64,000 nt of DNA from Haloarcula limicola. GTDB taxonomy: Archaea > Halobacteriota > Halobacteria > Halobacteriales > Haloarculaceae. The notes beneath the pieces are model-generated. The model worked only from the letters and a program-made list of their open reading frames with translations. It searched no databases and was not told where the DNA came from. The position numbers were made by a program, and so were the translations under genes. Where the stretch lies: contig NZ_WRXM01000001.1 of NCBI RefSeq assembly GCF_010119205.1, forward strand, positions 930,001 through 994,000, given 5' to 3'. Below are positions 9,140-17,406 of the stretch, one piece after another (position 1 is the stretch's first letter; each line of letters opens with the position of its first letter).

Positions 9140-9910
9140 CTACTTCGGCGGCCTGAGCCGGTAGTACCGGCGGTTGAGGTCGAACATGTACCCCTCGCGC
9201 ATCGCCTTCAACACCGCGTAGGTGATGGTCGCACAGACGATCGGGAGGAGGAACGTCAGGTCGAATAGCAGGTGCGAGTCCATCGGAACCAGGTTCTTGA
9301 TGGACAGCGCGGCGATGGTGAAGCTGAAGATGACGCCGGCCATTCCGACGGCCGCCCAGAACGGCTGTTCGACCGGACGGCGCGCGGAGCCCTTGTTGAG
9401 GAAGGGGACGATGGCGACGAAGCCGACGACGACGACGTTCGCCAGCACGCCGTAGGTCCGGTCGGCCATCAGCTTCTGTCCGCCCAAGATGCTCAGGTTC
9501 GGGTTGAGCGGCCCGAGCTTGAGGAGGCCGAACGACCAGTAGAGATACCAGTCCGGCAGGATGATAGCGGGCGTCACGCCCGAGTTCGCCGGGTTCGGCA
9601 TCTCCGGCGGGAGCGCCGCCGAGACGAACAGGATCATCCCGACGAAGAAGCTCGTCAGCGCGAGGTTCCGTATCATCTCGTGGGGCCAGGCCGGGAACCC
9701 GAGCACGTCGCGCTCGACGTAGTCGGACTGCTGGCGCAGGTCCTGGTCCTCGCGTCGCGCTCGCTCGAAGTACTCGTAGGTGAGCCGCGAGAGGCCCTGT
9801 TTGCGTTGCTTGCGCTCGGACCAGGTGGGCGTCTCGTCGTCAGGTGCGACGATCCCGCCGCCGCCCGAGCCGTCTGTGCGAACGTCGTCGTCGGTGTCGT
9901 TTTCGCTCAT
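9140..9910 (-). CDS. Cytochrome b C-terminal (subunit IV-like) subunit of the menaquinol:halocyanin oxidoreductase
   Basis: 256 residues: a charged N-terminal region of about 95 residues, then four membrane segments. The quinol-site loop reads LPDWYLYW, the PDWY form of the PEWY motif typical of split or b6f-like complexes. It is the last gene of a five-gene run and starts 5 bases after the cytochrome b gene, as expected for subunits made together. The long soluble N-terminus resembles that in other haloarchaeal complexes. Confidence 0.87.
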   Translation of the reverse strand: MSENDTDDDVRTDGSGGGGIVAPDDETPTWSERKQRKQGLSRLTYEYFERARREDQDLRQQSDYVERDVLGFPAWPHEMIRNLALTSFFVGMILFVSAALPPEMPNPANSGVTPAIILPDWYLYWSFGLLKLGPLNPNLSILGGQKLMADRTYGVLANVVVVGFVAIVPFLNKGSARRPVEQPFWAAVGMAGVIFSFTIAALSIKNLVPMDSHLLFDLTFLLPIVCATITYAVLKAMREGYMFDLNRRYYRLRPPK

Positions 9911-9914
9911 GGTA

Positions 9915-10718
9915 TCAGTGTGGTTCCGCGATGCCCTGCATCCAGACGATGCCGATGTGGACGGCGACGAGCGCCGTCGTGATGAACGGCAGGAAGAACA
10001 CGTGCAGGATGTACATCCGCTGCAGCGTGGACTGTGAGAGGGTGAAGCCGCCGAACATCAGCTGTGCCACCCACTCTCCGATGAGCGGGATGGACAGCGA
10101 CATCTCGACGCCGATCTGACCCGCCCAGTACGACAGCTGACTCCAGGGGAGCAGGTAGCCGGTGTAGCCGAACACCAGCGTCAGCGAGATGAGGACGATG
10201 CCGATGAGCCAGTTGAGCTCGCGGGGCTCCTTGTACGCGCCCGTGAAGTAGACGCGAAGCATGTGCAGGAACACCGCGGCGACCATCACCTGCGCGGCCC
10301 AGCGGTGGACCGAGCGCAGGAAGTAGCCGAGGTTGAGCTGGCCCATGATCAGCATCACCGAGTCGTACGCCACCGTCGGCGTCCCGTCGGCGGCCGCGGC
10401 GGCCGGGGCGTAGTAGAAGCCCAGCAGCGCGCCCGAGATGGCGGCGACGATGTACGCGACGGTCGAGAACGACCCGAGCGCGTACAGCGGGTACCAGTAC
10501 CAGAACTTGTTGTCGAGGTTGTACTGCTCGGTGTGGCTCTTCGGCATCTGCATGTTGACCTTGTAGTAGAGGTCTTCGAGCAGTTCCAGGTAGTCGACGA
10601 CCCGGAGCCGCTTGTCGAGCCAGATGAGCGTGGTCAGGTAGATGGATTCGAGCGGCGATAGCTCGCGCGATTCCATCCAGCCTTTGTGGTCGTGTTCGTC
10701 TTTGCGTTCGAGGCTCAT
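9915..10718 (-). CDS. Cytochrome b N-terminal subunit of the menaquinol:halocyanin oxidoreductase
   Basis: 267 residues with four core membrane helices after an amphipathic N-terminal region. The two His pairs that bind the b hemes are visible: HRW...FLHMLR on one helix and ILHVFF...VAVHIG on another. Upstream is a GFYYAP segment in the first helix region. It oxidises menaquinol in the cytoplasmic membrane together with the Rieske protein encoded just before it (4-base gap). The N-terminal extension rich in His, Lys and Glu is common in haloarchaea. Confidence 0.9.
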   Translation of the reverse strand: MSLERKDEHDHKGWMESRELSPLESIYLTTLIWLDKRLRVVDYLELLEDLYYKVNMQMPKSHTEQYNLDNKFWYWYPLYALGSFSTVAYIVAAISGALLGFYYAPAAAAADGTPTVAYDSVMLIMGQLNLGYFLRSVHRWAAQVMVAAVFLHMLRVYFTGAYKEPRELNWLIGIVLISLTLVFGYTGYLLPWSQLSYWAGQIGVEMSLSIPLIGEWVAQLMFGGFTLSQSTLQRMYILHVFFLPFITTALVAVHIGIVWMQGIAEPH

Positions 10719-10721
10719 TGT

Positions 10722-11585
10722 CTAATCTGTCTGCGGGGGTCGCGGGAGCGCGACGAACTGTTTCTTGACCGGGCTGAACGGGTCGTACACCGACTGGTGA
10801 CACTGGCAGTAGATGAGGTTCGCGGCACCGAAGCTCGCGCTTCCGGCCTGCGTCTTGAAACCGGGGACACAGCAGAAGTGCGTACACTTGTTCAGCCACG
10901 CGATGAATCCGTTCTGGGTGGCCGCGGAGATGAAGCTCTGAATGTCGCTCGAGAGGTCGCTGTACTGGCCTTCGCCGTTGGCCATCTTCTCGACGTGGGT
11001 CGAGCGGATTATCTGAACGGGGACGCCGTCTTCTCCGGCGTCGGAACGCCACACCGCACCGGCCGGCTTTCCGACTCCCGAACTGCCGATGCCGTTACCC
11101 CACTCCTTGTAGTCGTCGAACATCTCGACGGTGAGGGGCTCTCCCTGCGGAATTTCGCTCTGCCACTCGTAGCTGCCGGGACTGCTGAGGAACGTGTTCG
11201 TCCGCTCGGCCTGCGGGTAGATGCCCGGCGAGCTCTGGACGCCGCAGTACTGGAACCAGGCGGAGGAGTAGTCGATGCCGCTTCCGCCGAAGTTCTTCGC
11301 GATGGCGACGCCCTCTTCCTCGCTGAACTCCGGCCAGACGCCGGTCAGTTCGCCGCCCTCGATGGTGAGGGGGATGATCGGCATCCCGCGGGGCGCGGGG
11401 CCGTCGACGTTCTCTACGGCGACGAAGTTCGTCGTCCCGCCACCCTCCCCGGCGGCGTCCGTGGTGGCGCTTACGGCCGCGGCACCACCGACGCCGACGC
11501 TTGAGAGCGCGGCGCTTCCGACGACGCCCTTTACGAAGCGTCTTCGGCCGGTCTCGGCTGGATACTTGTCTTCGTCTAGTGGCAT
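10722..11585 (-). CDS. Rieske 2Fe-2S protein of the cytochrome b complex
   Basis: 287 residues. A twin-arginine signal (GRRRFVKGVVGSAAL) at residues 13-35 anchors or exports a folded protein. The C-terminal 60 residues carry the Rieske cluster ligands: CTHFCC and, after a 20-residue spacer, YCQCHQSVYDPF. Between them the domain is larger than in bacterial Rieske proteins, as in other haloarchaea. It passes electrons from menaquinol to halocyanin outside the membrane. The first base of its start codon coincides with the last part of the preceding gene's stop. Confidence 0.9.
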   Translation of the reverse strand: MPLDEDKYPAETGRRRFVKGVVGSAALSSVGVGGAAAVSATTDAAGEGGGTTNFVAVENVDGPAPRGMPIIPLTIEGGELTGVWPEFSEEEGVAIAKNFGGSGIDYSSAWFQYCGVQSSPGIYPQAERTNTFLSSPGSYEWQSEIPQGEPLTVEMFDDYKEWGNGIGSSGVGKPAGAVWRSDAGEDGVPVQIIRSTHVEKMANGEGQYSDLSSDIQSFISAATQNGFIAWLNKCTHFCCVPGFKTQAGSASFGAANLIYCQCHQSVYDPFSPVKKQFVALPRPPQTD

Positions 11586-12007
11586 TATTTCTTGTAATAG
11601 GGGTAGACCGCGCGTTTGATAGACTCAACGAGTTCGTCCCTGTCGCCGCCCACCGTGGAACCGTCGACCTGGTCCTGTCGGACGTAGAGGTCCTCCCACT
11701 TGCGACGGCGCTTCTTGACGATCATCACGTCGGGGAGGAACTCCTTGCGGTACAGGAGCATGACGAACGCCAGGTCGAGGAAGATGACGGTCAGGACGCC
11801 GCCGAGGAACATGTTGGCCTCGATGAGGCGCACCGTCAGTTTCGTCCCGATACCGGACGCCCACCCGGTGAGCATCCCGTAGGTGAACAACCCGACGAGG
11901 ACGATCTGGATGAGCGTCAGGAGGACGATTCCGACCGCCGCGGCCGTGCTCTCTCGGGGGGGTTCGTAGCGGTGGATGTCACCGTACGTGGAGCCTTCCG
12001 ATGCCAT
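11585..12007 (-). CDS. Small membrane protein of the cytochrome b complex operon, role unknown
   Basis: 140 residues with two membrane helices (residues about 22-45 and 60-82) and a basic, charged C-terminal region (KKRRRKWEDLYVRQDQ). It is wedged between halocyanin and Rieske genes with overlapping start and stop codons on both sides, so it must be cotranslated with the complex. I know of comparable small proteins in haloarchaeal bc operons (DUF73xx families) but no function. An assembly or structural subunit is the simplest reading. Confidence 0.78.
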   Translation of the reverse strand: MASEGSTYGDIHRYEPPRESTAAAVGIVLLTLIQIVLVGLFTYGMLTGWASGIGTKLTVRLIEANMFLGGVLTVIFLDLAFVMLLYRKEFLPDVMIVKKRRRKWEDLYVRQDQVDGSTVGGDRDELVESIKRAVYPYYKK

Positions 12008-12693
12008 CAGTTGTTCCCTCCGCTCGTGTGCGGCGATTCACCGTATTTCAGCTGGAAGAACGTGAAGATGAGGGGGATGATGACCGCCAGCCCCGCGCCG
12101 AAGCCGACGTAGTGGGGCTGGATGGGCACACCGGCCTCGTGGGGGTTGACCTCCTGAACGCCGCTGTTGAGGTTCGTCGTCGGATACTCCGACCCGACGA
12201 CGATGGCTCCCTTCATCCCGTTGCCCCGGTGGGGGCTGCAGAAGTACTTGTAGATGCCGTCTTCCTCGAAGGTGTACTCGTAGTGGACGCCGGCGCTGGA
12301 AACGGTACTGCCGGAGTCGAGCGGTCCCTCGCCCTCCGAGAGGACGTTGTGGCCGCCGCCGTTGCCGGTCCACTCCCACTTGACCGTCGCGCCGTTGTCG
12401 ACGTGAACGGCGGGCGGGGCGAACGCGAAGGCGCCGCCGTTCCCTTGGGCACCGACCGTCACCGTCACCTCGCTGCTGCCGGTCTCGTCGACCGTACTCC
12501 CGGGGCCGGCGAAGTTACCGACGTTACTGAACCAGTTACCGTAATCCGGGGCTGTGTTGCCGCCGCCGCCACCGCCGCTCGAACCGTTGCCGCCGCCGCC
12601 CTCTTCCTGGGCAGCGGCCGTGCCGGCGGTTCCGAGGGTCGCCGCAGCGCCTGCGGCACCCCCTGCAGTCCGGACGAACTCCCGCCTGTTCAT
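12007..12693 (-). CDS. Halocyanin-type blue copper protein with C-terminal membrane anchor
   Basis: 228 residues. A twin-arginine signal (MNRREFVRTAGGAAGA) is followed by a Gly/Ser-rich linker and a plastocyanin fold with the copper ligands visible: His in GGGHNV, and Cys, His and Met in FCSPHRGNGM. A C-terminal helix (YVGFGAGLAVIIPLIF) anchors it on the outer face. It should accept electrons from the Rieske protein. The start at MNRREF was chosen because the Tat motif then sits at the N-terminus and a TATA-like box lies 31 bp upstream. Stop and next start overlap (TGATG). Confidence 0.9.
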   Translation of the reverse strand: MNRREFVRTAGGAAGAAATLGTAGTAAAQEEGGGGNGSSGGGGGGNTAPDYGNWFSNVGNFAGPGSTVDETGSSEVTVTVGAQGNGGAFAFAPPAVHVDNGATVKWEWTGNGGGHNVLSEGEGPLDSGSTVSSAGVHYEYTFEEDGIYKYFCSPHRGNGMKGAIVVGSEYPTTNLNSGVQEVNPHEAGVPIQPHYVGFGAGLAVIIPLIFTFFQLKYGESPHTSGGNN

Positions 12694-12720
12694 ATACGTC
12701 CGAGACTCAGGACTGTGTTT

Positions 12721-12727
12721 GTATAAA
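12721..12727 (-). promoter_or_regulatory. TATA-like box of the halocyanin/bc operon
   Basis: TTTATAC on the minus strand, centred about 31 bp before the halocyanin ATG. It lies in the 61-bp gap after the preceding gene, so the five downstream genes may have their own leaderless promoter. Confidence 0.5.
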
Positions 12728-12754
12728 CCCACCGGATACCGCCCGCAGGCACCG

Positions 12755-13639
12755 TCATGCCCCGGCTTCGTCGGTCTCGTCGCGCTCCGTCCGGTCCCGT
12801 TCGTTCTGGGGTTCGAGTTCGGGGACGAAGTCGGGTCGCTCGCCGTCCGCTAAGCCGACCGCTCTGAGCCGGTCGCGGTACTCCTCGGCGCGGAACTTAT
12901 CGGAGAGGCGCGCGTTGGCGACGGTGAAGAAGAGGACCAGCGCGATCCCGACGAACGCGAGGCCGGCGACGAACAGCGCGACGACGTTCGTTCCGGGCCC
13001 GCCGAGGACGCCTGCAACGGCGAGCACTCCGCCGACCAGGAGGACGACCCCGGCGAGCAACTGCGCGCCGGCGATGACCTGTAACATCAAGTTTCCGAGC
13101 TCGCCGCCGCCCTCCGCCACCGCCTCGGGGTCGGGAAGGGGGTTCTCGGACACCGTCTCGGGCACCTCGTAGGAATCCATCGACGCGAGCGCGATGGTCG
13201 GTTTCACGTCGCGCAGCACCGTCCCCTCGCCCTCGACGCTGCCGTCGGGGTAGACGACCGCGTACCCCTCGTCGGAGTACGCCAGCACGCGCGGCGGTTC
13301 GCGGTGGCGTTCGACGCGGGCGAAGACGTCCCGATTCGCCACGCGGTTGCGGAGGTCGCGCGCGACGCGATCGAGCAGTTCGTCGCCGGTGATCCACGAC
13401 TCGTCGTCGAAGGCCACGTCCCACTCCTCGGCGGTCATCTCGGCCATGTCCGCTGGGCCGAAGTCGTCGAAGTCGTACTTCTCCTCGACCTGCTCTCGGA
13501 GCGCCTCGGTGTCGAGGCTCTCGCCGCGTCCGTCCTCTCTCGCTGAGGCGGCGTCCGACCCGTCGGCCGCCGCGGCCGACTCTCGACCGGGGTCCTCGTC
13601 GGCGTCCGCCGCGGATGACGTCGAGTCGGTGTCTGCCAT
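12755..13639 (-). CDS. Two-helix membrane protein upstream of the bc complex operon (DUF7319-like)
   Basis: 294 residues. The first 55 are an acidic, Ala/Asp/Ser-rich disordered region. A folded soluble domain follows (residues about 55-165, with WDVAFDDESWITGDELLDR and a VYPDGSVEGEGTV strand pair), then two membrane helices (about 185-235) and a charged C-terminal tail. It precedes halocyanin in the same direction. From memory this arrangement is conserved in haloarchaea under a DUF name; no enzymatic motif is present. A role in assembling or tethering the oxidoreductase is inference from position only. Confidence 0.72.
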   Translation of the reverse strand: MADTDSTSSAADADEDPGRESAAAADGSDAASAREDGRGESLDTEALREQVEEKYDFDDFGPADMAEMTAEEWDVAFDDESWITGDELLDRVARDLRNRVANRDVFARVERHREPPRVLAYSDEGYAVVYPDGSVEGEGTVLRDVKPTIALASMDSYEVPETVSENPLPDPEAVAEGGGELGNLMLQVIAGAQLLAGVVLLVGGVLAVAGVLGGPGTNVVALFVAGLAFVGIALVLFFTVANARLSDKFRAEEYRDRLRAVGLADGERPDFVPELEPQNERDRTERDETDEAGA

Positions 13640-13695
13640 CGTCGGCTACTTGGCTTTCCTCGGACTTACGCCTTCTGACCGACCGCATTCGGCAC

Positions 13696-13702
13696 GTTTT
13701 AG
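13696..13702 (+). promoter_or_regulatory. TATA-like box of the four-helix membrane protein gene
   Basis: The AT-rich CGTTTTAG stretch is centred 28 bp upstream of the ATG at 13727, the leaderless spacing. The gap of 87 bp to the divergent gene must hold both promoters. Confidence 0.4.
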
Positions 13703-13726
13703 CGCGTCGTGCCCTAACGAGCGGCT

Positions 13727-14209
13727 ATGGTGTCGGACTGGTTGGTCGCCACGGTGGCGCTCGTGTCGGTGACGCTGAGCCTGCCTTGCTTTCTCTACGG
13801 CGCGTACTACATCATCGAGACCGAGCCGGTCACGTGGGGGGTGCTGATGCACCACCTGAAGTTCGTCGTCACGGGGCTGGTCCTGACGACGGTACCGATG
13901 CTGTTCTGGATGGCTCCCCGGCTCGTCGACCAGTTGGGCGGCCTCTCGGCGGTCCACGCCTACCTCGGTCTTCAGGCGTACGCCCTCCTCCTGTTCGGTG
14001 GGACCGGTATCGTCCGCATCTTCAGCGCCAAGCGCGAGCACGACCTCTACAACGACTACGACGAGGACCTGCTGATGGACGAGATCGGCGGCGAGCGGAT
14101 GAGCCACTGGCGCTCGCGCCTGCGCATCGGCGTCTTCGGCTACGTCATCTTCTGGATACTCGCCTACCTCGTCGGCGTGGTCCGGTTCGTCCTCCGGTAC
14201 GTGCTGTGA
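13727..14209 (+). CDS. Four-helix membrane protein, divergent from the bc operon (DUF7321-like)
   Basis: 160 residues with four membrane helices at about 5-25, 40-62, 72-95 and 130-158. Two histidine sites sit near helix ends (MHHLKF and VHAYLG), a placement compatible with heme binding, although this is not proven. Between helices 3 and 4 is a charged cytoplasmic loop (AKREHDLYNDYDEDLLMDEI). It is divergently transcribed from the electron-transfer operon and, as I recall, keeps that neighbourhood in other haloarchaea. Function unknown. Confidence 0.7.
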   Translation: MVSDWLVATVALVSVTLSLPCFLYGAYYIIETEPVTWGVLMHHLKFVVTGLVLTTVPMLFWMAPRLVDQLGGLSAVHAYLGLQAYALLLFGGTGIVRIFSAKREHDLYNDYDEDLLMDEIGGERMSHWRSRLRIGVFGYVIFWILAYLVGVVRFVLRYVL

Positions 14210-14273
14210 CGGACACACCAAAATCTCAGGTGGGTGGGCCGCGTGCCGAGCAGATGGGAGAGAGCACGTCGAC

Positions 14274-15269
14274 ATGGTAGCGCTCGATACAGCGACGATA
14301 CTGGAACTCGCCGCCGGGACGGTCGCGCTCGTGACGCTCGTGAAGGGGGCCGGCACGGCCGTCGCCCGCTCGCTCGCGCTGGCGCGGCACTTCGACGTCT
14401 CCGAGGACCTCGTCGGGATGTTCGTCCTGTCGATCGGCACGAGCCTCCCCGAGATCGGCACGCACCTCGTCGCGTCGGTCGGCATCCTCGGCGGACGCCT
14501 GGAGTACGTCGTCGCCTCGGGGACCGTCATCGGCGCGAACATGGGCGCGTCGACGGCCCAACAGCTCTTCCTGATGGGCGTGTTGTTCGTCGGCTACGGT
14601 CGATACAGGCCGACGAAATCGTTCCTGCGGTCGAGCTACCTCCCGATGCTAGGCGCGTTCGTCCTGCTTCTGGCCCTCGGAGTCGACGGCACGATCTCTC
14701 GACTCGACGGTGCTGTCCTCCTCCTCGCGTTCGCCGGCTACGCCTACCGTCGGTTCAGCGAGCCGGTGGACCGCGCCGTGCTCGCGGAGGTGCCCCAGGA
14801 GAGCACGCGAGTCGGGCGGGATGCGGCGGTCGCCGCGGGAGCGCTCTTGCTCGTCCTCGCGAGCGCGTTCGTCGTCCTCAGCGTCGTGGAAGCGACCGTC
14901 GACCGCCTCCGCCTCAGCGGGTCGATGCTCGGCGTCGTCACCGTGGGCATCGCCGCGGCGCTCCCCGAGCTCACGACGGTCATCGAATCGATCCGCCGCC
15001 GCACGCCCGCGCTGGCGCTCGGGACGCTCGTCGGCAGCAACGTCGTCAACCCGCTGATCGGTATCGGTCTCGGGGGCGTCGTCTCGACGTACGCCGTCCC
15101 GCCGTCGGTAATCCTCTGGGACCTGCCGTTCAAACTCGCCGTCGGGGCCGGGCTCTTCGCGTATCTCCGCTTCGTCGGCGACGGGTCGCTCGGCCGACGA
15201 GAGGGCGGGACCATGCTCGTCCTGTACCTCGGCTACGTCATCGGCCGGCTCGTCCTCTTCCCCGGCTAG
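14274..15269 (+). CDS. Sodium/calcium exchanger family (CaCA) membrane protein
   Basis: 331 residues with about ten membrane helices in two inverted halves. The paired alpha-repeat signatures of CaCA exchangers are present: GTSLPEIGTHLVAS (residues about 58-71) and AALPELTTVIESI with GTLVGSNVVNPLIG in the second half; the Glu residues of these motifs bind cations. It should export Ca2+ or another cation in exchange for Na+ or H+. The protein ends one base before the convergent endonuclease III gene ends. Confidence 0.85.
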   Translation: MVALDTATILELAAGTVALVTLVKGAGTAVARSLALARHFDVSEDLVGMFVLSIGTSLPEIGTHLVASVGILGGRLEYVVASGTVIGANMGASTAQQLFLMGVLFVGYGRYRPTKSFLRSSYLPMLGAFVLLLALGVDGTISRLDGAVLLLAFAGYAYRRFSEPVDRAVLAEVPQESTRVGRDAAVAAGALLLVLASAFVVLSVVEATVDRLRLSGSMLGVVTVGIAAALPELTTVIESIRRRTPALALGTLVGSNVVNPLIGIGLGGVVSTYAVPPSVILWDLPFKLAVGAGLFAYLRFVGDGSLGRREGGTMLVLYLGYVIGRLVLFPG

Positions 15270-15953
15270 TCACCACGGCTCGCCGCTGGCGAGGTCGACC
15301 TCGCTGTCGCCCTTCTCCGAGGGACAGATGTCGGCCAGCACGCACTCGCCGCACTCGGCCGTGCGCGCGCCGCAGACCGCGCGGCCGTGGTCGATGAGCA
15401 GATGGGTGAACTGCTGCCACTCCGTCTCGGGGACGACCTCCAAGAGGTCCTGCTCGATGGCCTCGGGGCGCTCCTCCTCGGTCAGGCCGAGGCGGCGCGA
15501 GAGGCGTTGGACGTGCGTATCGACGACGATGCCCTCGACGACGTCGTGGCCGTGCTGGAGGACGACGTTGGCCGTCTTGCGACCCACGCCCGGAAACTCG
15601 GTCAGTTCCGACATCGTATCAGGGACCTCGCCGCCGTGTTCCGCGACGATCTTCTCGCCGATCCCCTTCAGGTAGCCGCCCTTGTTGTTGTGGAAGGTGA
15701 TGCCGTAGATGTCTTCGGCCAGTTGCTCCTCGCTGGCCGCGGCGTAGTCCTCGGGCGTCTCGTATTTCTCGAACAGCTCGGCGGTCACCTCGTTGACGCG
15801 CTCGTCGGTGCACTGCGCCGAGAGGACGACGGCGACCAGCAGTTCCAGCCGGTTCGAGTAGTTCAGCGAGATGGTCGAGTCGGGGTACTCCTCGTGGAGT
15901 CGGTCGACGACTTCCTCGGCCTGCGCTCCGCGGCTCTCCAACGGTGTTCCCAT
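15270..15953 (-). CDS. nth: Endonuclease III
   Basis: 227 residues. The helix-hairpin-helix motif LTEFPGVGRKTANVVL includes the catalytic Lys, and VVDTHVQRLSRRLGL holds the catalytic Asp. The C-terminal cluster loop has four Cys in the order C-x6-C-x2-C-x5-C (CGARTAECGECVLADIC) for a 4Fe-4S centre. The enzyme is a DNA glycosylase/AP lyase removing oxidised pyrimidines. The start MGTPLESRG was chosen; an upstream in-frame ATG would add 23 basic residues untypical of the family. Confidence 0.92.
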   Translation of the reverse strand: MGTPLESRGAQAEEVVDRLHEEYPDSTISLNYSNRLELLVAVVLSAQCTDERVNEVTAELFEKYETPEDYAAASEEQLAEDIYGITFHNNKGGYLKGIGEKIVAEHGGEVPDTMSELTEFPGVGRKTANVVLQHGHDVVEGIVVDTHVQRLSRRLGLTEEERPEAIEQDLLEVVPETEWQQFTHLLIDHGRAVCGARTAECGECVLADICPSEKGDSEVDLASGEPW

Positions 15954-16063
15954 GCCACGACGAGGGGGTGGGACCGCCTTTGGCGTATCGCTCTCGAGGA
16001 CGGGCACGAGTCGTCGTGTCACACCGTCGAAACGCTGTTGTCGGCCGCCGGCGATTGCGAGGT

Positions 16064-16597
16064 ATGCCCGGACCCGCCTTTCTCCGCGGTGAGAAGGTGA
16101 CGCTCCACGTCATCGGTGACGACGACGTGTCGTTCCTCTACGAGACCATCAACGACCCCGAGGTCCGAACCGGCCTCTCGTTCGCCCGCCCGAAGACCGA
16201 ACGGGCGGAGCGCGAGTGGGTCGAGTCGGTCACCGACCCCGACGCCGACGACGTCCACTTCCTGATCTGTGACGACGGCGACCCCGTCGGTACCGTCGGC
16301 CTGCGGGACCTCGATACGCGCATCGGCAACGCCGAAATCGGCTGCTACCTCGTCCCCGACGCGTGGGGAAAGGGGTACGCTACCGACGCGGTGCGGGCGC
16401 TCCTCGGCCACGCGTTCGAGCAGCTCCGCCTCCACAGGGTCCACGCGCGGGCCGTCGCCGACAACCAGGGGTCGAAGCGAGTGCTGGAGAAAGTCGGGTT
16501 CGAACGCGAGGGCGTCATGCGCGATCACTGGTACCGCGACGGGGGCTACGAAGACGTCTACCTCTACGGACTGCTCGAACGCGAGTGGCGGGACTAG
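16064..16597 (+). CDS. GNAT family N-acetyltransferase (RimJ/RimL-like)
   Basis: 177 residues. The order of features is that of ribosomal-protein-type N-acetyltransferases: GEKVTLHVIGDDDVSFLYE at the start, the acetyl-CoA site region VPDAWGKGYATDAVRALLG (residues about 98-116) and the NQGSKRVLEKVGFEREGVMR segment typical of the C-terminal half. It transfers acetyl groups to a protein N-terminus or an amino-containing small molecule. The start MPGPAFLRGE gives the standard length. Its 3' end overlaps the convergent peroxiredoxin-like gene by four bases. Confidence 0.85.
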   Translation: MPGPAFLRGEKVTLHVIGDDDVSFLYETINDPEVRTGLSFARPKTERAEREWVESVTDPDADDVHFLICDDGDPVGTVGLRDLDTRIGNAEIGCYLVPDAWGKGYATDAVRALLGHAFEQLRLHRVHARAVADNQGSKRVLEKVGFEREGVMRDHWYRDGGYEDVYLYGLLEREWRD

Positions 16598-17058
16598 AGC
16601 GACTCGACGGCGTCCAACACCGCCGAGAGGTCCGGCGGGTCGCCGTTCGGTGCCTCGCGCTCGTCGGCCCACGCGAATCGCACGCGACACCGGCCGTCGA
16701 CGAGGAACGCCGCTCGGCGCGTCGAGCCGTCGGGTCGCTGGACGCCGAACTGCGCATCGACGCCGGGGTGGTCGACCAACAGCGGGAACGGCAGTTCGAG
16801 GTCGGACGCGAAGGCTCGGTGGTCCTCCAGACTGCCGGGCGCGACGCCGAAGACGGCGATGGCGTCGGTCAGCGCCCCCCAGTCGGTGTCGCGGAGCGCT
16901 TCGAGATACGAGCGACAGGCCGGCGCGAAGTCCTCGGCGTAGAACGCGACCAGCACGGGTGCCCGGCCGGTCGCCGCGGAGAGTCGATAGGCGCCGACGC
17001 CCTCGCCTGCGGTGCCCTCTAAGTCGAAGTCCGGTGCGGGGTCGCCTGCGTCGAGCAT
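16594..17058 (-). CDS. Peroxiredoxin-like (AhpC/TSA, redoxin) protein
   Basis: 154 residues with a thioredoxin fold: APDFDLEGTAG at the N-terminus, then VLVAFYAEDFAPACRSYLEAL, where the Cys (about residue 48) matches the peroxidatic position although the usual Thr three residues before is Ala, and FPLLVDHPGVDAQFGV. Few other Cys are present, so it would be a one-Cys type depending on an external reductant. The altered motif makes peroxide reduction likely but not certain. Convergent with the acetyltransferase gene. Confidence 0.75.
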   Translation of the reverse strand: MLDAGDPAPDFDLEGTAGEGVGAYRLSAATGRAPVLVAFYAEDFAPACRSYLEALRDTDWGALTDAIAVFGVAPGSLEDHRAFASDLELPFPLLVDHPGVDAQFGVQRPDGSTRRAAFLVDGRCRVRFAWADEREAPNGDPPDLSAVLDAVESL

Positions 17059-17104
17059 TACCGGCGAGAAGCGCGGCGACGAGAAAAAGTGTCGGGACGA
17101 GCGC

Positions 17105-17392
17105 TCAGTCGGCCATCGTCTCGTGGCCCTTCGCCACGTCAGCCGCGTCGGCCGGGGTCGCGATCCGGTAGGCCGCGTACAGGCCCAGGACGACCAGCCC
17201 CGCGATGACCAGACCGGTTCGGACGGTCGGGTCGACCATCGGCGTCGCCACGATCTCGCCCGCCTCGTTCGTCACCGGGGCCGCCCCATAGGGCGCGCCG
17301 GCGAGCATCTCTACGATGCCCAGGCCCACGATGCCCAGCAGCATCAGTCCGCCGCTCAGTGCCATCGCCGCCTCGTCGATGATGTCAGTCAT
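17105..17392 (-). CDS. Small two-helix membrane protein
   Basis: 95 residues with two hydrophobic helices (about 8-30 and 58-78) joined by an acidic loop, and a short polar tail ending KGHETMAD. No motif indicates a function. It follows the DoxX-like gene by 14 bases in the same direction, so the two are probably one transcript; a role with that membrane protein is a positional guess. Confidence 0.6.
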   Translation of the reverse strand: MTDIIDEAAMALSGGLMLLGIVGLGIVEMLAGAPYGAAPVTNEAGEIVATPMVDPTVRTGLVIAGLVVLGLYAAYRIATPADAADVAKGHETMAD

Positions 17393-17406
17393 GCCTTGTC
17401 ACCTCG

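Noticed and set aside
12694-12732. Earlier ATG for halocyanin, adding 13 residues
   Set aside because: The added residues would push the twin-arginine signal away from the N-terminus, and they overlap the TATA-like box.
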